A DNA stretch of 64,000 nucleotides from Podocnemis expansa (Eukaryota > Chordata > Testudines > Podocnemididae), in the NCBI GenBank assembly GCA_007922195.1, contig ML681990.1, positions 37,148,709-37,212,708 on the forward strand. The letters are read 5' to 3'. Positions 45,469-57,608 of the stretch are shown piece after piece. Made by a program: the position numbers and the translations under genes. How positions within the stretch are numbered: the stretch's first letter is position 1; each line of letters begins with the position of its first letter. The notes under the pieces are model-generated. The model was not told the origin of the DNA. It was given only the letters and a program-made list of their open reading frames with translations, and ran no database searches.

Positions 45469-46029
45469 GCTTACCCTGAACTGTGGCAGAACAATTTTGC
45501 CTATATCTGTCTCCTATTTCCTACCTATTAAATGTTTGAGACTCCCTACCTTTCCCTTAGTCATTTCCTGGTGGGGTCTAGCGGTTCCTCATGCAGCAAT
45601 TCCTGTTCCAATTTCTGCTGGATCTTCATTTTCTTTCATGAAATGAAAATTGTTTTTAACTAGAAAACCCACTGAGATTTGTAACTGGTTAGAGGGCAAA
45701 AATTTAGGACATGGAAGAAGCCTTTTATTTATTAATGTAGTGGGACAAAAGTTGAAACACAGATGAGAAAACTGTTAGTATCTTTTAAGCATGTGTGAGG
45801 TACTCAACTCTGTATGTAGCAAACTGAGGCCATTTGCCACAAAAACTGAAGTACAGAAGTTTATTCATATGAGTAGTTTATTCATGTGATTTAATTTACT
45901 TACATGTGTGCTTTGCAGGGTTGGAACTGTAAGGAAGGTCAGAGCTTTTCTTGTTGACTGTGATGGGACAAGGATCTGGTCTTGCATCTACCCAAGGTCA
46001 TACAAGAAATCTGGGCAGATTTAAAGTAT
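45469..46029. other. No gene or recognised repeat
   Basis: AT-rich. Confidence 0.4.
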
Positions 46030-46332
46030 TTCATGGGGAACAGTGTTGTAGCCGTGTTTGCCCCAGGATATAAGAGACACAAAGCAGGTGAGGTAATTTG
46101 TTTTTTCTTTTTCTATTGGACCAATTTTTGTTGGTGAAAGATGAAAGCTTTCAAACCACTCCTTGTAATTACTTTTGATTAAATAACCAGTTCCACCTTT
46201 CTGTTTTGCTGTGATGCTGTAAGTATCATTCCCAGACCTGAAGAAGAGCTCCGGCTGGCTCAAAAGCTTGTCCGTCTCTCCAGTGGAAGTTGATCAAGTA
46301 AAAGATATTACTTCTCTCACCTTGTCTCTCTT
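46030..46332. mobile_element. Second PLE-like tail family, head-to-head pair
   Basis: Left part minus: acagtgttgtagccgtgttt, then caccattttt-type 'tattggaccaatttttgttgg'-like sequence with gatgaaagctttcaaacc. Right part plus: cctgaagaagagctccggct, aaaagcttgtccgtctctcc, aaaagatattacttctctca. Same family and same opposing layout as 19385-19612. Confidence 0.55.
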
Positions 46333-47997
46333 CATCAGAAATACAAGTTTGATAGTGATGGATTCTCCATCTTAACCATCCATGCACTTTGTAACTTGTA
46401 CTGAGGGAGCATGGCACGGTCTCAATCAAAGCTGGGGCCCATAGCTTTAGGCAATACCAACACACAGTGAGAGGCAGTCTCTGCAGTGAAGAGCTTGACA
46501 TTTAAATAGACAAGACAAAGGCCAGGAAGGGAAACAGGCACAGGAACAAGTGAAATAACTTGTCCAGTTCACACAGAGCCATGAGTAGAAACCAGGTTTT
46601 CTGATTGCTATTCACTACAACATGCTGATGCTCTTCCTTTACTCTAAAATGGGGATAATGCTACCACAGTAATGAACACCTTGGGAATAGAGATTGATCA
46701 AAAGTCTGAAACGTTCATAACTCTGAACAAAACTTTACGGTTGTATGTTCCGAAACTGTTGAAAGAATAGCTTTGAAACTTTGCTATGTAGAAGAAAAAT
46801 GTTGGTTTTAACCATCTGAATTTAAATAAAACCAGTACAGAACCAGTTTCCTTACCTTGTCAAATCTCTTTGTGAAACATTCGGTTTATTTTTAGTACTC
46901 TTCGTTTAACATAGTAGTATACTGGATTTGCTTTCGGGGGGGAGTCTCTGCTGCTGCCTAATTGTATACTTAAGGTTCCAAATGAGGTGTATAGCTGACC
47001 AACTGGTTTGTAACTTTGGTATTCATAATTCTGGTGTTTGACAGTAATGAAATGAATCCATCCTAATTTCCTTCTGCTGTACAGACAGGTAGATTGACTG
47101 AGTCACAGATGTGAAGAAAACATAGGAAGTCGGAGTTGGAGTTAAGATTAGAGGTATGCTCCTAGAGTTTTGCTAAGAACACTAAATTTTTCACTGATTT
47201 GAGATCTCAAATTATCGGTTAAAAATATTTTCTTTAGAATAACACAAAAAGCTCAACAACTCAAGCAGCTGTGATAGTGGTGCTCCCAAACCTCCCTGTG
47301 GTATGTTTGTTAATTTCTAGAGTGCTTTCTTCTCAACAGTTGTCTAATTTGTGGGTAATGACGGATGTTTATAAGTAGCCATAAGAAGATTTTATTTCCA
47401 ATTTCCAGTACAGGTTAAGAGAAGATGGGAAAATACTGAAGGAAAGGGGGTGAGTGCAGGGTGTGTGTGTGGAGCTGGGGGGTTGTGGTCAAAACAATAT
47501 GGAATGCAAGGAAATTATCATGGGACAACTTATTTCAGGGGCTGTTCTGGTTAATATGCAACACAAAGTTAAATTGGCCATTCAAATAGTGTGTCACAAA
47601 GGGCCCAGTTCATGCTTTTTACAGAGTCGGAGGGTATTTGTTACCAGATTAAAGTGAGCATGTCTCTAGTATGCTGATATTCCTCAGAATAACATAAGAA
47701 CTTCCTCCATAGGATGCATTTGGTTTTTTGGACCTTTTAATAAGTGAGCCTTATTTATGGCCATACCAATAATTGCATTCCTTCATAACTGGCAGGATCT
47801 GACATCACATGGTATATTGGTGTGTTTCATGACATTTTGCAAATCTGCCCCTCCTACTTATCTGTTCTTGTTTCTGATCACATCAGCCTACCTACTTCAC
47901 CTGAAATGCTCGCCTCTAATGCATATTTGTGTGTTTATGGAAACTCATGCAGACTCAGGGAGCAGATGAAGTGCAGAGATGAAAGTGGAACCCAGAG
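46333..47997. other. No gene or recognised repeat
   Basis: AT-rich; nothing supported. Confidence 0.5.
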
Positions 47998-48175
47998 AGT
48001 GGTTACCAGATGTCAGGCAAAAGGAAGACATGTCGTCCTTTTTAACTTCATGTCCTCCGTCTGGCAGGCATTTTAAAAATGCAGGATTTTGTTTGGCTTT
48101 TTACTTACAGGGGTTAAAGTATGCTGGAATGCCCCGGAACACTCCATTTTTAGGGGGAAGCATGTATTCTTATTG
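47998..48175 (+). repeat. ggttaccagat-family repeat (empty site for the hAT MITE)
   Basis: ggttaccagatgtcaggca, then ggcattttaaaaatgcagga, ggctttttacttacagggg and ttaaagtatgctggaatgcc. Colinear with 33836-33953 joined to 34168-34200, but without the MITE. Confidence 0.75.
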
Positions 48176-49540
48176 TAAATAATTGCATTGTCTATTTTTA
48201 TACTGAACTCAAGTGCAAGTTCTGCTCTTTGTGTGTAATTCCTCTAGAAGTGTGACTACCAGAAAATGGGAGACTTTTGAGATAAAAATTTTAGAAGTAC
48301 TCAGTACTTAGGAGCCATTGTCTTATTGAAAGTCAATGGGATTGAGAAGCTTTTCTACATTTTTGTAGATCTTTCTTAATTAGAAATTGCTATGGTATGT
48401 GCCAAATGTCAGATATATGTATATAAAATATGACTTAGTCATGAAAATATCATTTGTGTTTACAGTAATGCTCTGAAGCCCTAACTGGAATTTGAGTCCC
48501 CCTAGTGGTGGGCAGTATTCAAATATATAAAGTAGTAATAAAACATTCTTCACCGAAGAGCATATTGTCTAATGGGCTTATTTTGTTCTGTTAGCTGGAT
48601 GTATGCAGGTGGAGTTAATGGACCTCTGTGTGGATATGGGGACTTGTGGCACACAATCCTTTGTGGAGTGGGGACTAATTTAACAAAATCTAACTTGGTG
48701 AGATATAAACTTGAAGAGAGAGACATAGAACAGTTCAGAACCCTCAATCACTACACTTAAGCAACTGCCTACTCTGAGGAATATTAACGTAAGCAGAGTG
48801 CACTGTAGGTATTGATCAAAAATGTGAAAAAGATTGTGCTGTAAGCACAGCGCTGTTTAGTAAAGCTTGATTCAGTGTTGTGGATGACTCATCATACAAG
48901 CAGACATTCAAAGTTTATTTTCCATTCTTATATGTATTTGTTTATATGTTGTGCTGTTTCTAGCTGCTTTGGAAAATGGATATTTTGTTTAACATTAATC
49001 CAGCTGAGAAGAAATAAAGGAGTTAATAACTGACTCTGTAGATGAAGTATCATGATAAAGAAAAAGGCAGGCAAGCTTTGAGAGAACACAATAAACAGAC
49101 TGCATTCAGATCTGAATCAATAATGTCACCCATTAGTGCTGTAGAAGATGGTGAAATTCCATACCATATATTCTAAAACTGCACAGTAGGACTACATTTT
49201 GAACAGATTGTGATGGCATAATAAATCCTTATTGACTCAATGGAATTTTTGTGCAGCTGCTAAATAAGGCAAGTGTTCTGTCAGTCAAATTGGAGCTAGG
49301 TTTGGGATGTCTCTGTGTCTCTCCCATACATGACTTCATTTGAGACTGGCTGGGATGTGGTAGTCTACAGGCAACAGTCCTACCAACACTAAAAGGTGGC
49401 ACACTAAGAACTGTGTAGAGTGTGCTTGAACAGAAAGGGGCCCTTTGTTTCCTTTACAGATATGAAGATAAAAAATCTGAATCTGATGGAACAGATATGT
49501 ACAGTAACCAGTGTGTCCTTTATGTTATGCACCGCACTGT
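48176..49540. other. No gene or recognised repeat
   Basis: AT-rich. A short open frame at 48572-48760 shows no recognised domain. Confidence 0.45.
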
Positions 49541-49680
49541 CAGTGGCGTCGCTAGCGCTGGGCACCCGGGGCACGTGCCCCGGGTCCCAACGCCGGTGCC
49601 CCGGGTCTCCGGCCCAATCGGGCCGGGGATCTGGGACCCAATCCCTGGCGCTCATGGTGATTTGAGTTTGAGACCCCTGG
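49541..49680. mobile_element. Fused DNA-transposon ends
   Basis: Left part starts cagtggcgtcgctagcgctg and is GC-rich (gggcacgtgccccgggtccc). The right end is the terminal gatttgagtttgagacccctg of the hAT-like family at 55439. Two element ends are fused or nested with their interiors lost. Confidence 0.5.
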
Positions 49681-49689
49681 TTCAAACCC

Positions 49690-50285
49690 TGGGAAGGCTG
49701 AAGTCAAATTACCTGTTGTAATGGGAAAAGAAGCCATAGTCTGGATTTAATCCTGTTTTCACACCATCTAATTTGCATATTAATTCCAGTTCATCTGTTT
49801 CTCTTTGCAGGCTTGATGTCCCACTGATGTCCCTGAGTACAGTTGTTAACAAATCATTTATAGAGTGATTAGAAAGATGGAAGTGCTCAGCAACTGGTTT
49901 TTCTGTTTTGTGATTTCTGATGTCAGTTTTGTGTTCATTTGTTCTTTTGTGCAGGGATTGTCCTGTTTGTCCAATATATAAGATGTTGGGGCATTTCTGG
50001 CACATGATGGCATGGATCACATTAGCAGATGAGCAGCTGGCTTGATTAGGACCTATGATGGTATCTTTTGTGCAGATATGTGGGCAAAGTTCGCAATGTG
50101 GTTTGTTGCAGAGGTGCGTGCCTGTTTTAATGTTTCTGTTGTTAGCTCTGTAGTTGCTGGTGAGTATCTGTTTAAGGTTGGATGCCTGTCTGTAGGCGAG
50201 GAGAGGTTGCCAAAGCATCTGATAAAGTGGAATTTTCTCCCATGAAAGCTCATGCGATAAATAAATCTGTTAGTCTTGTTTTTTT
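49690..50285. mobile_element. PLE 5'-truncated copy (minus) joined to an inverted tail (plus)
   Basis: 49690-50213 is the minus-strand endonuclease end of a PLE. At about 50210 it meets a plus-strand tail beginning aaagcatctgataaagtgga and running to aaataaatctgttagtctt. The right hammerhead-like core is mutated (ctgataa). Same head-to-head layout as the tail-only pairs, here with coding sequence on one arm. Confidence 0.8.
49709..50218 (-). pseudogene. PLE GIY-YIG endonuclease fragment
   Basis: 169-codon open frame matching 13463-14206. It begins inside the linker (LLAYRQASNLKQILTSNYRA), passes CNKPHCELCPHIC, and has the domain core AIMCQKCPNILYIGQTGQSL, then KRTNEHKTDI, LICKLDGVKTGLN and the end DYGFFSHYNR. 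Relative to the 11.8 kb copy it lacks a short segment before the GIY motif. The upstream RT is absent because of truncation, so it is not a gene. Confidence 0.8.
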
Positions 50286-50988
50286 AATCCAATTCATAGG
50301 AGCACAACTGGATTCTACGTAGGCCGAAGCTTTTCTTACCTGAGACAGGTTTATAGCAATTCAAGAACTAATTTCAAAAGTATCTACCTCAACTATTCTA
50401 CATGCCTGTACTGTTCTACAACTTCTTGGTCGTACCACATGCTTGCCTTCACATGCATATCCTTCAGATGTGGCTTTCCAACATTTACAAACCAAACAGG
50501 CACTCCCTTCAGAAACCTCTAGTTATAGCCTCAGAGGTGAACGCCACCTTACATTGGTGGACAATTGAAGAAAATCTGATGTGTGAGTACATTTCAGTAG
50601 TGTGAACCCTATTATAACTATCACTATCCATGCATCTCTCAAAGGCTAGGGAACTCCCATGAATCACTTAACCACAGTGTCAATGGTCAAACCCGGAATC
50701 CCTTTTACACATCAATTTACTGGAACTCCGTGCAGTGCACAATGTATGCAGATACTTCCTTCCATACATAAGAAACAAATCGATCAAGATTCTTACAGAC
50801 AATGTGGCATGTATATTTAATTTGTACTCCCAAATAAATAATATTTTTTTCTGTAGCTCTCTCCTAAATCCCCAGTTATGCATAATATGGTCACTAACTA
50901 AACCTGTCTTTAACAAATATATTTCCTGCATCCTCTGGATGTGATAAAGGCTAAGGAAAAAGAAAATTCGCTGTCAGTACTGTGCCTC
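50286..50988. other. No gene or recognised repeat
   Basis: 50290-50940 has possible faint retroelement character (scattered short frames such as KILTDNVACIFNLYSQINNI near 50790), but I cannot assign it. Confidence 0.35.
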
Positions 50989-50991
50989 TCT

Positions 50992-51748
50992 GGCTGTGTT
51001 CACACACACAGGGTTATTTCGAAACAAGTTGTGTCGAAACAACTTGTTTCAAAATAACACCTTATTTCGAAATAACATACTTTGAATTAACAAAATGTTA
51101 TTTCGAAATAAGAAAAAAAACTGGAAACGAAATAGCAGGTTCACACTGTGAACCTGCTATTTCGCTTCCTCAGGGGGCTGCAGGCACTGGCGGGCTGCAG
51201 CGCTGCCCAGCGGTGCTCCCCGCCGGTGCCTGCAAAGGGGGGCTGCAGGCACNNNNNNNNNNNNNNNNNNNNNNNNNNNNNNNNNNNNNNNNNNNNNNNN
51301 NNNNNNNNNNNNNNNNNNNNNNNNNNNNNNNNNNNNNNNNNNNNNNNNNNNNCGGTGCCTGCAAAGGGGGGCTGCAGGCACTGGTGGGGGTCAGCGCCCG
51401 GCAGCGCTGAACCCCGCCAGTGCCTGCTGGCCAGGGGACACCCCTCAGCACCCTGGCCAGGGTGCTGAGTGTTCCCTGGCCAGGGTGCTGAGGGGGCAGC
51501 CCTTTAAATGTTGTTTCGGATCCTATTGTTCCTAAACAACATGTTCACACGCGTTGTTTCGAAACAAGCGTTTCGAAACAAGGTTGTTTTGACCCCAAAT
51601 GGGGTTTAACTTGTTTCGAAACAACACAGTTGTTTCGAAACAAGGGCTTCCCTTTGTTTCGAAACAACTGTGCGTCGTGTGAACATGGTTTTTTTTGTTT
51701 CGAAACAACGAGGTTGTTTCGAAACAAAAGTGCTGTGTGAACACAGCC
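50992..51748. mobile_element. TTTCGAAA-family TIR element, young copy with 3-bp TSD
   Basis: Perfect ends ggctgtgttcacac and gtgtgaacacagcc, flanked by tct on both sides (50989-50991 and 51749-51751). The right arm has seven TTTCGAAAC palindromes within 51550-51730, most extended to TTGTTTCGAAACAA; the left arm has further variants. The centre is GC-rich and contains an assembly gap. No transposase is visible. A 3-bp duplication fits PIF/Harbinger, but the triplet is not the usual TWA, so the superfamily is open. Confidence 0.8.
51253..51352. other. Assembly gap (100 N)
   Basis: Exactly 100 Ns. The 29 bases before it (51224-51252) and after it (51353-51381) are identical, starting cggtgcctgcaaag, which suggests an unresolved tandem array. 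Confidence 0.95.
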
Positions 51749-51751
51749 TCT

Positions 51752-53325
51752 GAGGGATATGGTGAGGTCCCCGCCATTAGAAATGGCATATCTCACATGC
51801 TGTGCAGTCAGGCTAGTTACGTCCTCTAAGTATCTGTGCTGAAAAGAGAAGTAGAGTATGCAAAGGGTGGAAGCAAGAATAAACCTGTCACAGTATCTGG
51901 AACAATTTGACTTAGCATTGACAAAGAGCTCTGTGTTACAAGGTGCTGAATGCCTCCTGGGAGCTGAAAGGTGCTTGTTCAGGGTGCTGTGCACCAGGGA
52001 GGTTTGGGTCCAAATATAGTTGCCTTTCCTAACTGCATTTCTGTATTTCTTACCAAACGAGGAATGGAAAATGTATGTCATCCTAGTGAATTATAAATCC
52101 TCTTTCTATGTATTGCTCATCCAACGCTTTAAATCTGCAAAGTGCTGTACACACAGTGACGTCAGATAGCAGCTTTTAAACCATGAAGAGGTTTGGAGGG
52201 GTCGTGCTGGAGTCAGAGTCCCCATGAGGCAGCTCAAGCTGAGTTTCTCCTGTTGGTTTCCACAAGCACATGTTGTGTGGTGGTGTTGCCATCCTAACAA
52301 TGTGTGCTGTGTGCCCTCCCATCCACTTGTGGCAAGCTATGTTGGCTGCTGGTGTGAAATCATGGATGCTTCTCTCTTTGGGAGGTATCGGCAACACAGA
52401 AAATGGTTTGCGAGAGACACTGATAACCCGAAACAGGACTGGATCTAGCCTTTATGGCGAGATGTGCTAGGTGACATGGATAGAGGGATGAAGGGCTCCT
52501 TGTGCGCCTTCATCTTTCACATTCTTGTAATTAGTCATTTTAACATCCCAATGAGAATTGCTGTAACTAGATAGGATTACAATCTGCATTTTATGAAGGT
52601 GTAAAGAAAGTGGTTAAATGACATGTGAAGAGTCACATGGTACCTGATCCCATGCCCAGGGGAGTTAATAGCATAGCTCCTATTTACTTCAGTGATGCCA
52701 GTTCAGGCCAATCATGAGCCAGTAACAAAGCCAGGGCTAATTATCTGCTTCTTTAACATGTGTTAGTCTATTAGGCTAGTACGGCTGCTCAGGAACCATA
52801 CAGAATGGGTGTTATGTAGTGACACTGGCAGACTAACTACAGTATTTCTCAAGGCTGTTTATGAGGAATCAGATACTTTATGTAAATGTGAGAATAATCC
52901 TTAACAAAGCTGGCTTGATAGGGTACAGCATTCATGTTCATTAATCCAATCTCCCCTCTTCCACTTTATCAATTTCTGACTAACTCATGGCTTTATCAGT
53001 TGAAATTGAGGCAACTGTTTTCCATTTTACTTTCATTCCCCAGTTACCTACATCATATATAATACTTATGTTGCATCTACCTACAAGAAACTAGAGAAGA
53101 GCTAAATTTCATGCTGAGCTCTTAGATCAAAAGATTCCAGAGTTTCACCCAAAATATTGCCTATAGACATGTACTCTCCCACATAAACAAACTGAAAAGA
53201 ATGTTTTTTAAAAAAAGGAGATAGATGCTCCTATGTGAGGCTATATTAATATTTTTTTGGATTCATCCTAAATGTGTTACATCTATTCAAACAGTTTTTA
53301 AAGGGACAGCAAAATTTAGTATCTT
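51752..53325. other. No gene or recognised repeat
   Basis: Mixed sequence with short open frames only. Confidence 0.45.
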
Positions 53326-53329
53326 CCAT

Positions 53330-54400
53330 TCTTTGCAGTGTTTTAGCTGTGTTGGTCTCTGCAACTTTGCCAAACTCATCAGAAGCAAGCTTCTCACCGA
53401 CCAAGGCACACCACTCAAGGCAGCACCCCACCCTTGACACAATGATGCAAACCATGGAGCCATATCTCCCCTGCTACAACACCCCTTTCAATATCCCTGG
53501 GTCCTATACATGCCTACTGCAACATGTGGTATACTTCACTGAGGGCACTAAATGCCTCAATAATAACTATGTGAATGAAATGAGACAATCAGTATGCTCC
53601 CAATAAAACTAACATGGAAAAATAAGACAAAAACACTGCATCAGTTTGTTAGAACACTTTTCACGAAATGATTACTCCATGTCTGACCTCTCAGTCCCTG
53701 TCCTCCCAGGAACCCTTTACAACACCTTCAAAAGCTGAGCTTGTCAACTTAGATTCATAACTCTCTGGGAGGCACCAAAAATCATGAACTTAATAAAGAC
53801 TCTGGATTTATGGCTTGTTACAACAACCTCTGACTCCATTTGTCCTACAGCTAGAACCCTTAATGGAGACAAACATGTGGATCTGGATCTGATCTGAACC
53901 TGCAGAAATAAAGTTTTACCAGACCTGCAATCCACCTTCCCTCACAGATTTACCCACATCCACAAATCATCTCTTCTGGAGACAGCAGTGCTCCATTAAC
54001 TGTTGAGCCTCTTCCACCACAAACAGCTGATCAGTCCCATCTTCCCACATGACAGTGGAAAAGCTTTGAGCCCTGCCAGCAATGTAATAAATGATCAGCT
54101 GTTTGCTGGACTCCTGGCTGGCAGCTACTCCAGTTCTGCCCCCCAAGTCACAGAGGTTCCAACCTTTGTGACCATGCGACCAATCCACACGAAATGGCTA
54201 CAGATAAAAGCGGATATCTGTATATTTGCTGGGCTCTACCTACAACTGTAAAGATATTAACGCTCTCTTGTAATGCGTTAACACCTTGTTTATTTTGGAT
54301 TTGTGTACCTTTCCCAGATCCTGAAGAAGACTAGTTTATAAGTTTGAAATGTTCTCCTTTATGAACAGAAGCAGATTCAATGAATGATTTTACCCCACTC
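53330..54400 (+). pseudogene. Possible decayed Penelope-like element of another family
   Basis: Weak pattern only. A domain-like segment with CLLQHVVYFTEGTKCLNN and, after stops, LEHFSRNDYSMSDLSVPVLP recalls the PLE endonuclease order (VVYxIxCxxC ... VAEHF ... HSVxDL). The end has tcctgaagaagactagttta and tttgaaatgttctcctttat, resembling the second tail family. No open frame survives. Could instead be an unrelated LINE relic. Confidence 0.4.
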
Positions 54401-55172
54401 TGCTTGTCTCTTAAAAAAAAAAAAAAATCCCAAAACAAAAACAACATGAAACAAATAAAGTCTATTAATGGTTTTGTGCCAAAGGCTAGAAATAGCCCAT
54501 ATGTTATATAACCTTAACATGATAATATAATTAATATAAAACAACCTTCAGAATCTTAATAGTCTTTTAAAGGTATGCTTTAATATTTATTTTATTTATT
54601 TTTGTAGTGTGTTATCTGTAGTTCTGCCTGCTTTTTGGCTTTTGTCAGTTTATGTATTTCTCATAAAAACACTTTATGCCTAGGGGTTAGTGTTGTATAT
54701 TACCATTGTCACACAAGTATTTTTGCTTTAAAAGTGCTCTTTCCTTAAAGTATTAAGGTCAGGTCTGCAGTAAAAGAAAAATATATTATTAATAATAATA
54801 ATAATTAATAATATATGAATAATTTGAATGGGTATTCTGCTACTTTAAATTGTGTTCTTTCGGGATGTCCCCCATAGTTTGGAAGAGGATACAAAAGAAT
54901 AGCTGGAGGGGCATAGACAGACCTCCCAGATGTTTTGTAACATTTCACTTTTTATTTTTAAAAGAAAGCTAATGCTGTTACAATTGCAAAGAAAATCTTC
55001 AATCCATGAGTCTAGTGTAACTGATATAGAAGGGTCTGACTGAATTTTTAGAGAGCCTGAAAAAATAGCTCTCAGAGCTGTGACCTTCCCTATTAATTTT
55101 AGTGGGTGCTAATTCAGTTTCCAGTGTTGATACTTCAAATGTTAACTTTGTTCACTGTTTCACTTCTGAAAG
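54401..55172. other. No gene; low-complexity AT
   Basis: A-run near 54413-54427 and an (AAT)n-like stretch at 54784-54815. Nothing else recognised. Confidence 0.5.
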
Positions 55173-55341
55173 CAGGGGTCTCAAACTCGTGGCCCCTAAA
55201 GTTGTTTCTTGCAGCCCACAACACCTTAGCATTATCAATATGTGCAATATCATTGTATGAAAAGGTTTCAGTGGTGCTGTCCTTGGGCTAACATACTAGT
55301 CCTCATGCAGCCCTTGTGGTGATTTGAGTTTGAGACTCCTG
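55173..55341. mobile_element. hAT-like MITE, caggggtctcaaac family
   Basis: Ends caggggtctcaaactcg and gagtttgagactcctg. Flanks tctgaaag and gcttaaag agree at six of eight. Non-coding. Confidence 0.75.
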
Positions 55342-55438
55342 GCTTAAAGCATGTGAGAGAGGATAGGCAGCCATCTTAATAGGAAAGTCTAAATTATAAG
55401 TAGGCCTTTAACAGTCTATGTTTTCCTAAGGATTAAAC

Positions 55439-55650
55439 CAGGGGTCTCAAACACGCAACCTGTGGGCCACATGAGGCCCCTAAGGGTATTTCCTGCGACC
55501 CTCAATGACACTGTTGTTACTTATATTTGCAATATAGTTGTATGAAAAGCTTTTCATGGTGCGGCCCTTGGGCTATAATGTACTAGTCCTTATGTGGCCC
55601 TCTACTAGTGTTCATGCAGCCATTATGGTGATTTGAGTTTGAGACCCCTG
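55439..55650. mobile_element. hAT-like MITE, caggggtctcaaac family, exact TSD
   Basis: Ends caggggtctcaaac and gtttgagacccctg are perfect inverted repeats. Flanked by gattaaac at 55431-55438 and 55651-55658. Contains an internal duplication of the 'tactagtcctcatgcagccct' type, also present in the copy at 33954. Confidence 0.92.
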
Positions 55651-55705
55651 GATTAAACTGTACGTTTATCTTAAAATTAGATTAAATGCAGCAGATTCTC
55701 TTCCA

Positions 55706-55912
55706 TTATAGAATCATACTATCACAGAAAGTTAGGGTTGGAAGGGACCTCAGGAGATCATCCAGTCTAATACCCTTCTCAAAGCAGGACCAATCCCAAC
55801 TAAATCATCCCAGCCAGGACTTTGTCAAGGTGGGCCTTAAAAAATCTTTAAGGATGGAGATTCCACCATCTCCCTAGATAAATCTTTCCTGTGTTTCACT
55901 TCCTCATTCCCT
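55706..55912 (-). mobile_element. CR1 LINE 3' end, minus strand
   Basis: Antisense CR1 tail: agggttggaagggacctcag, catccagtctaatacccttc and gatggagattccaccatctc. Cut at the right by the TIR element at 55913. Confidence 0.85.
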
Positions 55913-56566
55913 CCTGTCCGGACTGGAGGCTCCAGTCCCTGACTCCACAACAACTTTAAGTGGTGTGGGGGGAGCCTCAGGTCAGGAGTTGGGCAAGGGT
56001 GGAGGGGACTTGTGGTGCGGCCTGACTCAGGAGCTCAGAGAGCAGCACAGCCCAGCAGCCGGGGGGGGGGGGGTGCTCAGGGGCTGGCATGGTGGCCGAA
56101 ACAGCTCAGAGGGAGGCAGCTCAGGCCGGCGCAGTGCAGCATGACTTGGGGGCTGGCCCGAGGCTTGGCCGGTGCTGCTGCCCAAGGCTCCAGCCAGCGC
56201 ACTGGGTGGTCACGGGGCCAGTGCTGCAGCTGGCATGGCTCGGCTCAGCTGGGCTAGGTCAAATCTTGGGCAGCGGTGCTGGCTGAGCCCCAGGCCAGCC
56301 CCCAAGTCACACTGCACCATGCCAGCCCAGGCTACCTGCTGTGCCATGCCTGCAGCCCAGCTGAGCTGAGCCGTGGTGGCCACCGCGCCAGCCCTGAGCC
56401 ACCCACAGCACCAGCTGCCAAGCTGCATTGGCTGCTGAACCCCCAAGTTAGGCCATGTGGTGCTGCACTGTGAGTCCCCCCCCCCAAGTCCCAATCTGAG
56501 GCTTGCCCCACCCCACTTAAACTTGTTGTTGAGTCAGGGACTGGAACTTCCACTCCAGACGGGGGA
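55913..56566. mobile_element. GC-rich element with ~50-bp terminal inverted repeats
   Basis: Left end ctccagtccctgactccaca, then acaactttaagtgg. Right end in reverse complement: ttccagtccctgactcaaca, then acaagtttaagtgg. Interior is G/C-rich with a G-run at 56062-56073. Open frames on both strands are composition artefacts. Confidence 0.7.
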
Positions 56567-56755
56567 GAGCGGGAAAGTGCATCCTGCAGGAGCCAGAAAC
56601 CTGAGGCCACCTGCCCCTAGGAACCCTAGCCTCCTCCGTCCCCACCCAGAGTCCCTGCCTCTGCCCCATTTGGCCCCACTCCTGGCACCTGCTGAGGGTG
56701 CAGTGGATGGGGCTGGAATGGGAATGTGCAAAGGTTGCTGATCTCTGCTCTAGCT
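56567..56755. mobile_element. hAT-like end fragment
   Basis: Ends aaaggttgctgatctctgct, a decayed complement of caggggtcagcaacc (compare 45209). Left end not located. Confidence 0.35.
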
Positions 56756-57245
56756 CTTTTTCTGCAGAGCTATTACCCAGCCAGTCAGCCTGTAGCAGTG
56801 CAGGGGATTTTTCCACCCTAAGTGCAGGACCGTGCACTTGTCCTTGTTGAACCTCATCAGATTTCTTTTGGCCTAGTCCTCCAATTCACTCTTAGAGGTT
56901 TATTACAATGGGTGAGTGAGTTTCTGTGGCCTACATTGTGTAGGAGGTCAGACAAGATGATGACATTGGTTCCTTCTGACCTTAGAGTCTATGAATCCTC
57001 CAGTGCATTAATGAAAATGTTGACTAAAACCAGCCCCAGAATCAACCACTTAGGCACTCTGCTTGTTATCAGCTGCCATCTAGACACTGAGCCCTTGATC
57101 ACCACCCATTGAGCATGATGATCTAGCCAGCTTTCTATCCATCTTATAGTCCATCATCCAACCCATATTTTTTTTTTTACTCTTTCTGACAAGAATACTG
57201 TGGGAGACTGTATCAAAAGCTTTGTTAAAGTCAAGGTACACAATG
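56756..57245 (-). mobile_element. CR1 LINE RT region, minus strand
   Basis: Antisense CR1 reverse-transcriptase segment. On minus it reads DIVYLDFNKAFDTVSHSIL (57240-57180), a conserved CR1 palm block. Plus-strand markers include tgcacttgtccttgttgaac and agctttctatccatcttata. Decayed. The following DIRS starts directly after it. Confidence 0.85.
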
Positions 57246-57480
57246 TCCACTGCTGCTTCTTTGAGTGCTGCTCCTGGCCATTCCATTGTAGGTGTCTGCA
57301 CGCCCTGTGCACGGCATGCCGGAAACTTTTTCCCCTAGAGTACCCGTAGGGTCGGCTGTAGCGCCCTCCTGGAGTGGCGCCATCGCCGCTCCCTATATAG
57401 TCACCAGCCAACCCCTCCCCTCCTCAGTTCCTTCTTACCGCCCTGTCGGTCGCTGGAACGTTCCCTGGCCTTGAGCGCTT
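57246..57480 (+). promoter_or_regulatory. DIRS 5' terminal repeat with TATA-like box
   Basis: Corresponds to the terminal repeats at 42040 and 9723. A tatatag sequence near 57394 lies at the same place as tatata motifs in the other repeats and may be a promoter element upstream of gag. Confidence 0.5.
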
Positions 57481-57608
57481 TGCACGTGGCCGCTTATTCG
57501 GAGTACCCGAAGCTCGTTGTTTATTGTTTTTTGTTAGTTAGTCAGTGGTTAGTTTAGTTTAGTAGTTGCTTAGTTCTTCGCCCTCCCCCCCCCCCCCGGG
57601 GCCGGGCT

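Noticed and set aside
48572..48760. Short open frame (GPLCGYGDLWHTILCG) as a host exon
   Set aside because: No convincing splice sites or family match that I can recognise.
51550..51730. Regularly repeated TTTCGAAA units as a CRISPR array
   Set aside because: Repeats are palindromic 9-14-mers at irregular spacing inside a TIR element of a vertebrate genome; no cas genes.
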